Shown in pieces: positions 55,812-63,077 of a DNA stretch of 64,000 nt. The notes under the pieces were generated by a model. That model made no database searches. It worked only from the letters and a program-made list of their open reading frames with translations, and was not told the DNA's origin. Source of the stretch: Opitutaceae bacterium (GTDB lineage: Bacteria; Verrucomicrobiota; Verrucomicrobiia; Opitutales; Opitutaceae); assembly GCA_016795565.1 (NCBI GenBank), contig JAEUGW010000032.1, forward strand, positions 1 through 64,000, read 5' to 3'. Position 1 is the first letter of the stretch, and each line of letters starts with the position of its first letter. The translations under genes were made by a program, and so were the position numbers.

Positions 55812-56269
55812 CGAGACCGCCGGACGAGCACGATCTCGTGGCACTGGCCCGCGAGCTGAACCGACTGGGCGCTCGCTATGTGGTGATCGGCGGAGTGGCC
55901 ATGAACCGTCTCGGTTTCATCCGCGCCACGGAAGACTTGGATTTGCTGATCGCGAGGGACCGCGAAAACCAGGCGTTGGTGCGCCGCGCCCTGGAAATCC
56001 TGCCGGACAAGGCGGTGCGCGAACTCGGCCCGGAGGAAGATCTCTCCACCTGGGTGGTGGTGCGCGTGAACGACGTGATCACGGTCGACCTGATGACGGA
56101 AGCCTCGGGCATCGGCTACGCCGAAGCGGAAACAGGCATCGAATGGGTTGAACTCACGGGGGTGAAGGTGCCGTTCGCCAGCGCCGAGTTGATGCTCCGC
56201 TTCAAGCAGAGCCTGCGCGAGAAGGATGTGATGGACCGGCAGTTCCTGGAGAACCAAAAGAAACCGTGA
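55784..56269 (+). CDS. Nucleotidyltransferase-fold protein (AbiEii/MNT-like)
   Basis: A 161-residue protein with a minimal nucleotidyltransferase fold. ARYVVIGGVAMNRLGFIRAT supplies the GG motif (residues about 30-49) and the following EDLDLLIARD the metal-binding Asp pair (about 50-59); a third acidic residue is likely in VITVDLMTEASG. Similar proteins (AbiEii, MNT, DUF6036-type) act as toxins or antitoxins by nucleotidylating tRNA or proteins. It overlaps the 62-residue gene upstream; its last codons run into the right copy of the purK-derived repeat (stop at 56267-56269). Start 55784 chosen; a GTG-type or longer start is possible. Confidence 0.8.
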   Translation: MATEPPDGLTRPPDEHDLVALARELNRLGARYVVIGGVAMNRLGFIRATEDLDLLIARDRENQALVRRALEILPDKAVRELGPEEDLSTWVVVRVNDVITVDLMTEASGIGYAEAETGIEWVELTGVKVPFASAELMLRFKQSLREKDVMDRQFLENQKKP

Positions 56270-56325
56270 CCGCGCGCGACGCCGACATGGCGCCGGAGCT
56301 CGCCGAGAAATACAAGGCGCGGCTC
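56266..56325. repeat. Direct repeat DR2-right (60 bp)
   Basis: Counterpart of 55501-55560 with four substitutions. It begins within the stop region of the nucleotidyltransferase gene. Confidence 0.88.
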
Positions 56326-56334
56326 GCGGGTTAG
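56266..56334 (+). pseudogene. Stranded 3' end of purK
   Basis: An open stretch in the purK frame encoding [22 protein letters not shown] and a TAG stop that overlaps the stop codon of the convergent FHA gene. It has no start and no upstream domain. It is probably the original purK terminus displaced by the cassette, because it ends flush with the neighbouring gene, whereas the functional copy lacks the final AG. Confidence 0.75.
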
Positions 56335-57188
56335 TTGCCCAGCGCGTAGAACGCGTGGTTGCCCTCGAAGCTCGGCACGGGATGCGCGCCGAGGGCGCGG
56401 GCGGCACCGGTGAGGTCGAGCGACTTGGCCGCAGCCTCGCTCAGCACACAGGTGGCGCCGAGCGGCTTGGTGGATTTTTCCATCCGGAACAGGAAGATGA
56501 CATCGGCCCCGACGAGGGACTCGCCCTGCAGGCCGCCGCTGATGCGGATGCGGCCGTGATGGAGGATGATGCGGAAGGGGCGGGGTGCGGTGGCCTGGAA
56601 CGCGACGAGTTCCTGCAGGGCGGCGGCGACCTTGGCGGCGGGGTGGCGGTCCTGCCGCCAGTAGGCGAAGAGCGCGTCCCCGAGGTAGGCGTTGATGGTG
56701 CCGCCGGAGCGGACCAGGCCGGGGCGGACGAGCTCGAGCCAGCGCTTGAAGTCGGCGGAGGCGGTCTCGGCGCCGACGGCGTGGGTGTGCGCGGTGTGGC
56801 CGATGAGGTCGAGCATGAGCAGCCAGCAGTCGCCGGAGTGGATCTGGACCGAGGTGGCGCCGGCCTCGGGGGCCGCGTTGGCGTTCTGCTGGCAGCGGAA
56901 GGTGAGGGTGGTGTCGCCGAGCTCGATCTTGTCGCCGTCGCGGAGCGTGGCCCCTTGCTCCAAGCGGAGGCCGTTGTGGTAGGTGCCGTTGGTGCTGCGG
57001 AGGTCGGTGAGGAGCCAGCCGCCGCCCGGCGTGGGCTGGATCATGGCGTGGCTGCGCGACAGTCCGGGCTGGTCGAGGGCCAGCGTGTTGGAGGGGATGC
57101 GCCCGATGGTGCAGGCGTTCTGGTCGAGCCAGTGCATCCGGCCGTCCGGGAACTCGAGCCAGGCTTGGGGGGCGGCGGACTCAGGCAT
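56331..57188 (-). CDS. FHA-domain protein with divergent nucleotide-cyclase-like domain
   Basis: A 285-residue signalling protein. The FHA domain (residues about 10-95) has CTIGRIPSNTLAL, LSRSHAMI and STNGTYHNG, the three phospho-threonine-binding motifs. The C-terminal half resembles a class III adenylate/guanylate cyclase: LLMLDLIGHTAHTHAVG and INAYLGDALFAYW could hold the metal Asp residues, but the usual G-x-x-VN-xA-R stretch is replaced by LVGADVIFLFRMEKSTK, so activity is doubtful. It is next to a PEGA/PD40 protein and a Ser/Thr kinase whose targets it may read. Confidence 0.78.
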   Translation of the reverse strand: MPESAAPQAWLEFPDGRMHWLDQNACTIGRIPSNTLALDQPGLSRSHAMIQPTPGGGWLLTDLRSTNGTYHNGLRLEQGATLRDGDKIELGDTTLTFRCQQNANAAPEAGATSVQIHSGDCWLLMLDLIGHTAHTHAVGAETASADFKRWLELVRPGLVRSGGTINAYLGDALFAYWRQDRHPAAKVAAALQELVAFQATAPRPFRIILHHGRIRISGGLQGESLVGADVIFLFRMEKSTKPLGATCVLSEAAAKSLDLTGAARALGAHPVPSFEGNHAFYALGN

Positions 57189-57213
57189 GGGAGGGAATTC
57201 GACGAGCAAGGCC

Positions 57214-57309
57214 TGTCATTCTGAGCGTAGCGAAGAATCCATCAGGATTCATGCATCGCTGGAGACGAGCGAAAGTGCCGATGAATCCTTCGCTCCGCTC
57301 GGGATGACA
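57214..57309. repeat. TCATTCTGAGCG-type dispersed repeat
   Basis: Starts GTCATTCTGAGCGTAGCGAA and ends GCTCCGCTCGGGATGAC, with inverted AATCCATCAGG and GATGAATCC parts. A relative is at 32691-32785. It fills the 152-bp gap between the FHA and PEGA genes. Confidence 0.78.
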
Positions 57310-57340
57310 TGCGAAGGCAGAGCGGTGCCGGATGTGCATG

Positions 57341-59140
57341 TCACTTGAGCTTCAGCCGCCAGAGGTTGTAGGCGCCGCCGCGGTTGGAGAGGAAATAGAC
57401 GACGTTCGGGTCGGTCGGGGACCACGCGGGCTGGATGTCGTCGGAGCCGTTGGCGGTGAGCTGCTGGATTTGCGAGCCGTCGGCGTTCATCACGTAGATG
57501 TTGTTGTTGGCGCGGCCCTGGTCGTCCTTGTCGCGGTCGGAGACGAAGAGGATGCGCGTGGGGCTGGCGAAGCTGGCGACGGGGTTGAGGCAGTTGGCGC
57601 TGAGGAAGGAGTCGTCGGAGATGAGGTTGGTCTCGAGGCGGCCGTCGGGCTCGACGGAGTAGATCTGGCGCTTGCCGGACGACTCATCGAGGCGGGTGAA
57701 GTAAACCTTGGAGTGCTCGCGGTGGCTGACCTCCTCGGCGTTGATCTGGAACTGGGTGGGCAGGGCGCCGTCGAGCTTCACGTTGCTGAGCTGCGGCTTG
57801 GCGAGCGGGTAGTTGGGCTCGAGGGAGAGATAGACGACCTCGCGGTTGCTGTCGGTGTAGGTGGGGCCGTAATTGTAGCGCTGGTCGTTGGTGATGCGCG
57901 AGACGCCGCCGGCGACGCGGTTGTCGGCGAAGTTGATGCGGAAGATGTCGGGCTTGCTGAGGTCGCCGCGGTTGGACTGGAAGACGAGGACGCCGCTGCC
58001 GTCGGGCGCGATGATGGGGGCGGAGTCGAAGTAGCGCTTGTTGTTGTCGATGAGCCGGGCGGTGCCGCCGCCGTCGTCCTCGATGCGCTTGAGGAAGAGG
58101 GCGGAGAAGAACTTCGTGCCGGTGTCGTCCTGCGAGGTGACGGAGAGGATGGCGGATTCGCCGTCGGGCGTGATGGCGTAGGAGTTGAGGGCTTGCAGGG
58201 GGGCCTTGGGGTTTTGGTCGCGGCGGAGGAAGCGGGTGAGGCGCGAGAGGCCGACGGTCTCGAGGGCGCGCTCGCCGGTGTCGAGGGTGGCGAGGCGGGT
58301 CGCCTGGTTGAGCACCATGCGGGCACCGGTGGGGGTCATCTCCACTGCGGGGGCGTAGAGGCCGACGGCGAGCTCGGTCACCGGCTTGAGGGTGAAGGAG
58401 AATATGTCCTTGTGGTCGTGGGTGAGCGTGACGGTGGCCGGCTGGTAGATGGTGGGGATCTCGGCGGTGAGGACGAAGGTGGGCCACGGCTTGGATTTGT
58501 CCGGGCGGCTGAAGACCACGGGGAATTTCTGCGGGGCGGTGCCGAGCTCGCGGTCGCCGAGGGTGAGCGTGGCGGCGATGGCGGAGCCGTCCCCGGCCTT
58601 GGCGTCCACGCTGAACACGCGCTCCTTGCGCAACTGGCCGAGCACCGTGCTGGCGGCGGGATTGTCGTAGGCCAGGTTGAAGGATTCGCTCTGGTAGTCG
58701 GTCTTGGCAACCGTGACCGCGAGGGGTTTCCAGGGGGAGTGCTTGTTCTCGCGGGTGAAGGTGGCGGTCTTGGCCAGCGGGGTCGTGCCGGCGGGCTTGC
58801 CGTCGATGGTGACGGTGGCGCCATCGGGGCCGGACTTGATGGTGATTTCCTTCTCCGCCGTGAGCGGAGCCAGGGTGACGGAGAGTTCGCGAACCTTTTC
58901 CTTGGTGCTCCACGAGGCGGTCTCGGTCTGGTAGCCGGGTTTCTCGATGGTGAAGGCGTAGGGGGTGTCGCGCCGCTTGAGCTCGACGGTGGCGGGGGCG
59001 GGCAGCCGCTGGCCGGTTTCGGTGACGATGGTGGCGCCGGCGGGGTTGACGTTGATCTTGAGCGGCACGGCCCACACCGGGACGGCGGTGACGAGGGCCA
59101 GCACGAGTAGCGAAACGAGGCGGCTAAGCGGGCGCGTCAT
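57341..59140 (-). CDS. Exported PEGA-domain protein with PD40/TolB-like propeller
   Basis: A 599-residue protein with signal peptide (residues about 1-24, ending VWA-VP). Two to three PEGA-type modules come first (INVNPAGATIVTETGQRL; IKSGPDGATVTIDGKPAGTT; about residues 27-130). The C-terminal half is a TolB-like beta-propeller: SAPIIAPDGSGVLVFQSNRG, ILFVSDRDKDDQGRANNN, IYVMNADGSQIQQLTANGSD, DIQPAWSPTDPNVVYFLSNR. Such proteins act at the periplasmic face, often in surface-protein or signalling complexes. It is divergent from the kinase gene with about 100 bp between them. Confidence 0.85.
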   Translation of the reverse strand: MTRPLSRLVSLLVLALVTAVPVWAVPLKINVNPAGATIVTETGQRLPAPATVELKRRDTPYAFTIEKPGYQTETASWSTKEKVRELSVTLAPLTAEKEITIKSGPDGATVTIDGKPAGTTPLAKTATFTRENKHSPWKPLAVTVAKTDYQSESFNLAYDNPAASTVLGQLRKERVFSVDAKAGDGSAIAATLTLGDRELGTAPQKFPVVFSRPDKSKPWPTFVLTAEIPTIYQPATVTLTHDHKDIFSFTLKPVTELAVGLYAPAVEMTPTGARMVLNQATRLATLDTGERALETVGLSRLTRFLRRDQNPKAPLQALNSYAITPDGESAILSVTSQDDTGTKFFSALFLKRIEDDGGGTARLIDNNKRYFDSAPIIAPDGSGVLVFQSNRGDLSKPDIFRINFADNRVAGGVSRITNDQRYNYGPTYTDSNREVVYLSLEPNYPLAKPQLSNVKLDGALPTQFQINAEEVSHREHSKVYFTRLDESSGKRQIYSVEPDGRLETNLISDDSFLSANCLNPVASFASPTRILFVSDRDKDDQGRANNNIYVMNADGSQIQQLTANGSDDIQPAWSPTDPNVVYFLSNRGGAYNLWRLKLK

Positions 59141-59242
59141 GATGCCGCTAGCTAAGCGGCGGAGGGGAACCACGGTCAACCCGGCATTTTGGTTTCGTTC
59201 TGGCGTCGGACCGCCCGCGCGATTGACTGCGGGCTGCACCCC

Positions 59243-61504
59243 ATGGAAAGCCAGCCCGAAAAGACGGTGTTTGTCCCGCGCGCCAGCGCACCGAGGGATT
59301 TGTTCCAACCCGGCGACGTGGTCGGGCAATACAAGGTGGAGCGCGTGCTGGGGCAGGGCGGCATGGGCGTGGTTTACCTGGCGAAGCACACGGCGCTGAA
59401 GAAGGAGTTTGCGCTGAAGGTCCTGCCGGCGCTGCTGGCCCAGGACCAGTCCTTCGTGGCGCGGTTCAAGAAGGAGGGCGTGATGGTGGGCCGGCTCAAG
59501 CACGCCCATATCGTCAACGTCACGGACTTCGGTGAGAGCGACGGCAAGCTCTACCTGGTGCTGGAATACGTGGACGGCGGCTCGCTGGAGGAATGGTTCG
59601 AGAAGAACCGCCGTCCCGGCGGCGGGGCACCGGCCGCGGAGGTGCAGCGGCTGACCGGGCAGATTCTGCAAGGCCTCACCCATGCCCATGAGGCCGGCCT
59701 GGTGCACCGCGACCTGAAGCCGGCCAATGTGCTGCTGGAGAAAACCGGCGAGGCCAAGATCTCCGACTTCGGGCTCGCGCGCGTCGGGGACGAGGCGGAA
59801 TACCGGCGCGCCGGCGGCACGGCGTCGCCCTTCACCGGCGACAGCGTCACCACGACGGGCACCATGGTCGGGACGATTGATTTCATGTCGCCCGAGGCGC
59901 GCAGCATGCAGCCCTCCGATGCGCGGTCCGACATCTGGGCAGTCGGGGTGATGACCTATTACCTGCTGACCGGGAAAAAGCCGCACGGGATCGCCGAGCC
60001 GCCGTCCCGGCTGGTGCCCGGGCTCGATCCCCGCTGGGACAAATTCATCAAGGTGTGCCTGGCGCTGGATCCGGCGCAGCGCTACCAGACGGCGCGCGAA
60101 GCGGCGGAGGCTTTGCGCCAGATCCCGCAGCGCAGCGGCGGGCGCCGTTGGCTGGGACCGGCCATCGCCGCCGTCCTGCTGCTCGCCGGGGCGGCGGCCT
60201 GGTTGACCACCCGTCGCGAATCCCCCGCAGCTCCGGCGGCGAGTGTCGCGCCGGTCGTGGCGACCCCCGCCGTGAACGCCGAGCCGGCGGCGGTATGGCC
60301 AAAGCCGGAGGCAAAGCCCGCGTCGCCCGAGGTGCCGGCGGGGCGCAGCTTTGCCCTCACGGGCCTGCCGCCCGGCGCGGTCATCACCCATCAGGAGCGC
60401 AACCATCCGGTGGGCGCCGACGGTCGCCTGCTCTTGGAATTGCCGCCCGGTCCGCAGGCCGTGCGCGTGAAGGCACCGGGTTATCTGGACTGGGCGGGCG
60501 AGATCGGCGCGGATGAGAAAGCGACCGAGGCGGCCATCACCCTGCAGCCGGTGCCGCCGCACCCGGTGCGCCTCACCGGCCTGCCGGCCCAGGCCCAGGT
60601 GAAGGTGGCCGACCAGATCGTGACCGCCGACGCCGCCGGCACGGCGCTCGTGGAATTGCGCTCCGGCCAACTGGCGCTCACGGCGAGCGCGGCGAAATAC
60701 GAGCCGCTCGAGCAAATCGTGGATATCCAAGCCGACACGGAGAGCGTGCCCCTGGTGATGAAACGCCTGCCTCCGCCGGCGGAGGTCGTGGTGACGCTGT
60801 CCGATGGCACGGCGCTGAAATTCAGGTTGGTGCCCGCGGGCGTTTTTTTTGCCGGCTCCCCGCCGGATGAAAACGGCCGCCAGCGCAACGACCTCCCGCG
60901 CGCCAAGACCGACCTGCCGAAGAATTTTTATCTGGCCGAAACCGAGACCACGCAACGGCAGCACCGGGCACTCACGGGCAAGAACCCCAGCACCAGCCGC
61001 GCCCTCGGCGACGAGACGCGCCCGGTCGAGCAGGTGGCCTGGCGCGATCTCACCGGCACGGGCGGGGCCGTCGAAAAACTCAATGCCGCGCTGCGCCGGC
61101 TGGGGCTGCCTTATCAGGCCGACCTGCCCGGCGAGATTGAATGGGAATACGCCGCGCGCGCCGGCACCGAGACCGCCTTCAACAACGGCAGCAACCTGAC
61201 CAATGAGCGCGATGACCCGGCCCTGAACACCCTGGCCGTCTATGCCCGCGGCGGCGCTTCCCATGACGCCCCCGCCCCGGTGGCTTCGCGCAAGGCCAAT
61301 GCGTGGGGCCTGTTTGACATGCACGGCAACGTCGCGGAGTGGACCTACGGCGTGCGCGGCAAACGCGAGCCGGTGCTCCGCGGAGGCAACTGGAAAGTCG
61401 GCGCGGTGCACTGCCGCGCCGCCTCGCGCGTCGAGGTCACGCCCGAGACGCGGCCAACGGACACGATGGGCTACCGCCTGCTGTTGCGGCCGCTGGAGGA
61501 TTAA
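59243..61504 (+). CDS. Ser/Thr protein kinase fused to PEGA-like and FGE (sulfatase-modifying) domains
   Basis: A 753-residue membrane kinase. The Hanks-type domain (residues about 25-300) has VLGQGGMGVVYLAK, the Lys in EFALKVLPAL, catalytic HRDLKPANVLLE, metal DFGLA and APE-equivalent MSPEARSM. One TM (about 307-325) follows, then PEGA-like modules (about 370-500) and a formylglycine-generating-enzyme (SUMF1) fold (about 510-753) with ENAAEW-like region MHGNVAEWTYGV and VLRGGNWKVGA. The FGE-like domain is probably an extracytoplasmic ligand-binding module here. Start 59243 precedes the kinase domain directly. Its stop overlaps the convergent fahA stop. Confidence 0.9.
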   Translation: MESQPEKTVFVPRASAPRDLFQPGDVVGQYKVERVLGQGGMGVVYLAKHTALKKEFALKVLPALLAQDQSFVARFKKEGVMVGRLKHAHIVNVTDFGESDGKLYLVLEYVDGGSLEEWFEKNRRPGGGAPAAEVQRLTGQILQGLTHAHEAGLVHRDLKPANVLLEKTGEAKISDFGLARVGDEAEYRRAGGTASPFTGDSVTTTGTMVGTIDFMSPEARSMQPSDARSDIWAVGVMTYYLLTGKKPHGIAEPPSRLVPGLDPRWDKFIKVCLALDPAQRYQTAREAAEALRQIPQRSGGRRWLGPAIAAVLLLAGAAAWLTTRRESPAAPAASVAPVVATPAVNAEPAAVWPKPEAKPASPEVPAGRSFALTGLPPGAVITHQERNHPVGADGRLLLELPPGPQAVRVKAPGYLDWAGEIGADEKATEAAITLQPVPPHPVRLTGLPAQAQVKVADQIVTADAAGTALVELRSGQLALTASAAKYEPLEQIVDIQADTESVPLVMKRLPPPAEVVVTLSDGTALKFRLVPAGVFFAGSPPDENGRQRNDLPRAKTDLPKNFYLAETETTQRQHRALTGKNPSTSRALGDETRPVEQVAWRDLTGTGGAVEKLNAALRRLGLPYQADLPGEIEWEYAARAGTETAFNNGSNLTNERDDPALNTLAVYARGGASHDAPAPVASRKANAWGLFDMHGNVAEWTYGVRGKREPVLRGGNWKVGAVHCRAASRVEVTPETRPTDTMGYRLLLRPLED

Positions 61505-62820
61505 CCGGCCGGCAGCACGCGGCCACGGCACACGCCGAGGCCGATGCGCCGGGTGCCGGAGCGTTCGGCATAGCCGCGCAGGATGACCTCGTCGCCGTCC
61601 TCCAGGAAACGGCGCTCCTCGCCGTTGGGCAGACGCAGCGGCTCGGTGCCGCGCGACGTGAGCTCGAGCAGGCAGCCGCGCGAATCCGGCGTCGGGCCGG
61701 AGACGGTGCCGCTGCCCAGCAGGTCGCCCGGCCGCAGGTTGCAACCGTTGCTCGTGTGGTGGGCCAGCATTTGCGCGAGCGTCCAATACATGGAGGCAAA
61801 ACTGCCGGAACTCAGGCGGTGCGGTGCGGCGCCGGCGGCCTGCATCTTTTCCGTGTGCAGCCAGACTTCCAGGGTGAGATCGAGGCCGCCATGCGCGGCG
61901 TCCGCATCATCGGTGAGGTAGGGCAGCGGAGCCGGATCACCGGCGGGGCGGACGAAGGCCGGGACGCGGAACGGCGCGAGCGCCTCCATCGTCACCACCC
62001 AGGGCGAGATGGTGGTCGCGAAGTTTTTGGCCAGGAACGGGCCGAGCGGCTGGTATTCCCAGGCCTGCAGATCGCGCGCGGACCAGTCGTTGAGCAGGAC
62101 GACGCCGAAGAGGTGGCCGGGGGCCGAGGCCAGCGGCACCGGCGTGCCGGGCGGATTGCCGGGCCCGACGAGCGCGCCGAGTTCGAGCTCGTAGTCGAGC
62201 TGCCGGCACGGGCCAAAAACCGGCGCGGGGGCCGCCGGAGATTTGCTCTGGCCGGCCGGCCGGCGCACCGGCGCCCCGCTGACGGTGATGGACGAGCTGC
62301 GGCCATGGTAGCCGATGGGCACCCACTTGTAGTTGGGCAGCAGCGGCTGGTCGGGCCGGAAGAGCTTGCCGGCGTTGGTGGCGTGGAAAATGGATGCGTA
62401 GAAATCCGTGTAGTCGCCGATGGCGGCAGGGAGGAGCAGCGTGGCGCTGTTTTGCGGGACGAGGCAGCGCTGAATCTGCGTGCGCAGCGGCTCGGCACAG
62501 GTGTCGGCCCCGAGCAGTTCGCTCAACCGTGCCCGCAAGTCGGTCCACACGGCCGGGCCGGCGGCCAGCAGTTCATTGAGCGAGGTTTGCCGGCACGCCG
62601 TGCGGGCGGCAGCCGGAAGCAGATCCAGCTGGGCTAGGGCAAGCAGGTCGAGGATTTGGTCACCGATGGCGACCCCGATGCGGGGTGTCGGGTCTTCAGC
62701 GGTGAGAAAGACACCGAAAGGGAGGTTTTGCAGGGGAAAATCAGTGCTACTCTGCCCGGCTGACTCAATCCAACTACAGCGATCTGGTTGGTGGGTGAAA
62801 TTGAGACTCGTGGGTGTCAT
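61501..62820 (-). CDS. fahA: Fumarylacetoacetase
   Basis: A 439-residue enzyme cleaving fumarylacetoacetate to fumarate and acetoacetate, the last step of tyrosine and homogentisate degradation. Family motifs: IGDYTDFYASIFHATNAGKL, then PNYKWVPIGYHGRSSSITVS, DYELELGALVG, NDWSARDLQAWEYQPLGPFL, and GDLLGSGTVSGP with the catalytic Glu/His network. The N-terminal SH3-like domain (about 25-115) is present. No other homogentisate gene is adjacent. The promoter region (62821-63077) is shared with a divergent TonB receptor. Confidence 0.95.
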   Translation of the reverse strand: MTPTSLNFTHQPDRCSWIESAGQSSTDFPLQNLPFGVFLTAEDPTPRIGVAIGDQILDLLALAQLDLLPAAARTACRQTSLNELLAAGPAVWTDLRARLSELLGADTCAEPLRTQIQRCLVPQNSATLLLPAAIGDYTDFYASIFHATNAGKLFRPDQPLLPNYKWVPIGYHGRSSSITVSGAPVRRPAGQSKSPAAPAPVFGPCRQLDYELELGALVGPGNPPGTPVPLASAPGHLFGVVLLNDWSARDLQAWEYQPLGPFLAKNFATTISPWVVTMEALAPFRVPAFVRPAGDPAPLPYLTDDADAAHGGLDLTLEVWLHTEKMQAAGAAPHRLSSGSFASMYWTLAQMLAHHTSNGCNLRPGDLLGSGTVSGPTPDSRGCLLELTSRGTEPLRLPNGEERRFLEDGDEVILRGYAERSGTRRIGLGVCRGRVLPAG

Positions 62821-63077
62821 AACCGGGTGATCGTCAGCGATGATAAACGGGATTTCGGATAAGACCTGCGACGCGCAGCTTAGTCAACAGGGCTGACGAA
62901 ACCGACCGGCAGCTCCGTAAGTCGTTCATAATGCATCATACGCCTATCGGCGTAATTTGATAAGCTGAGGTATTGCAGTGCAGAAATAGTATTGCTGTTT
63001 ATCGCGTATAAGGCCCTTCTGGCCGCAAGAAATTAGCCGGTTATGGTAGTTTCTTACTAACACAACACCCTAGAACT
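62821..63077. promoter_or_regulatory. Low-GC divergent promoter region of fahA and a TonB receptor
   Basis: A 257-bp gap of clearly lower GC than its neighbours, with no open frame. It contains a TACGCC/GGCGTA inverted repeat near 62940 and AT-rich stretches near 62925 and 63030 that could be promoter elements. I could not identify a riboswitch. Confidence 0.4.

Larger units (their letters stand above)
55501..56325. mobile_element. Small cassette at the purK 3' end, bounded by 60-bp direct repeats
   Basis: About 0.7 kb lies between the DR2 copies and carries two overlapping genes, a 62-residue basic protein and a nucleotidyltransferase-fold protein. Removing one repeat and the cassette would put purK tail-to-tail with the FHA-domain gene, with overlapping stop codons. 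The arrangement is the same in kind as the larger island at 13.2-26.1 kb. No recombinase is present. Confidence 0.7.

Noticed and set aside
57341..61786. Reading the PEGA/PD40 gene as a 1481-residue protein extending to 61786
   Set aside because: The extension runs antisense to the kinase gene; a good signal peptide begins at 59140.
62821..63077. A riboswitch or tRNA in the low-GC gap
   Set aside because: No cloverleaf, conserved riboswitch core or CCA end could be found by eye; only a short inverted repeat is visible.
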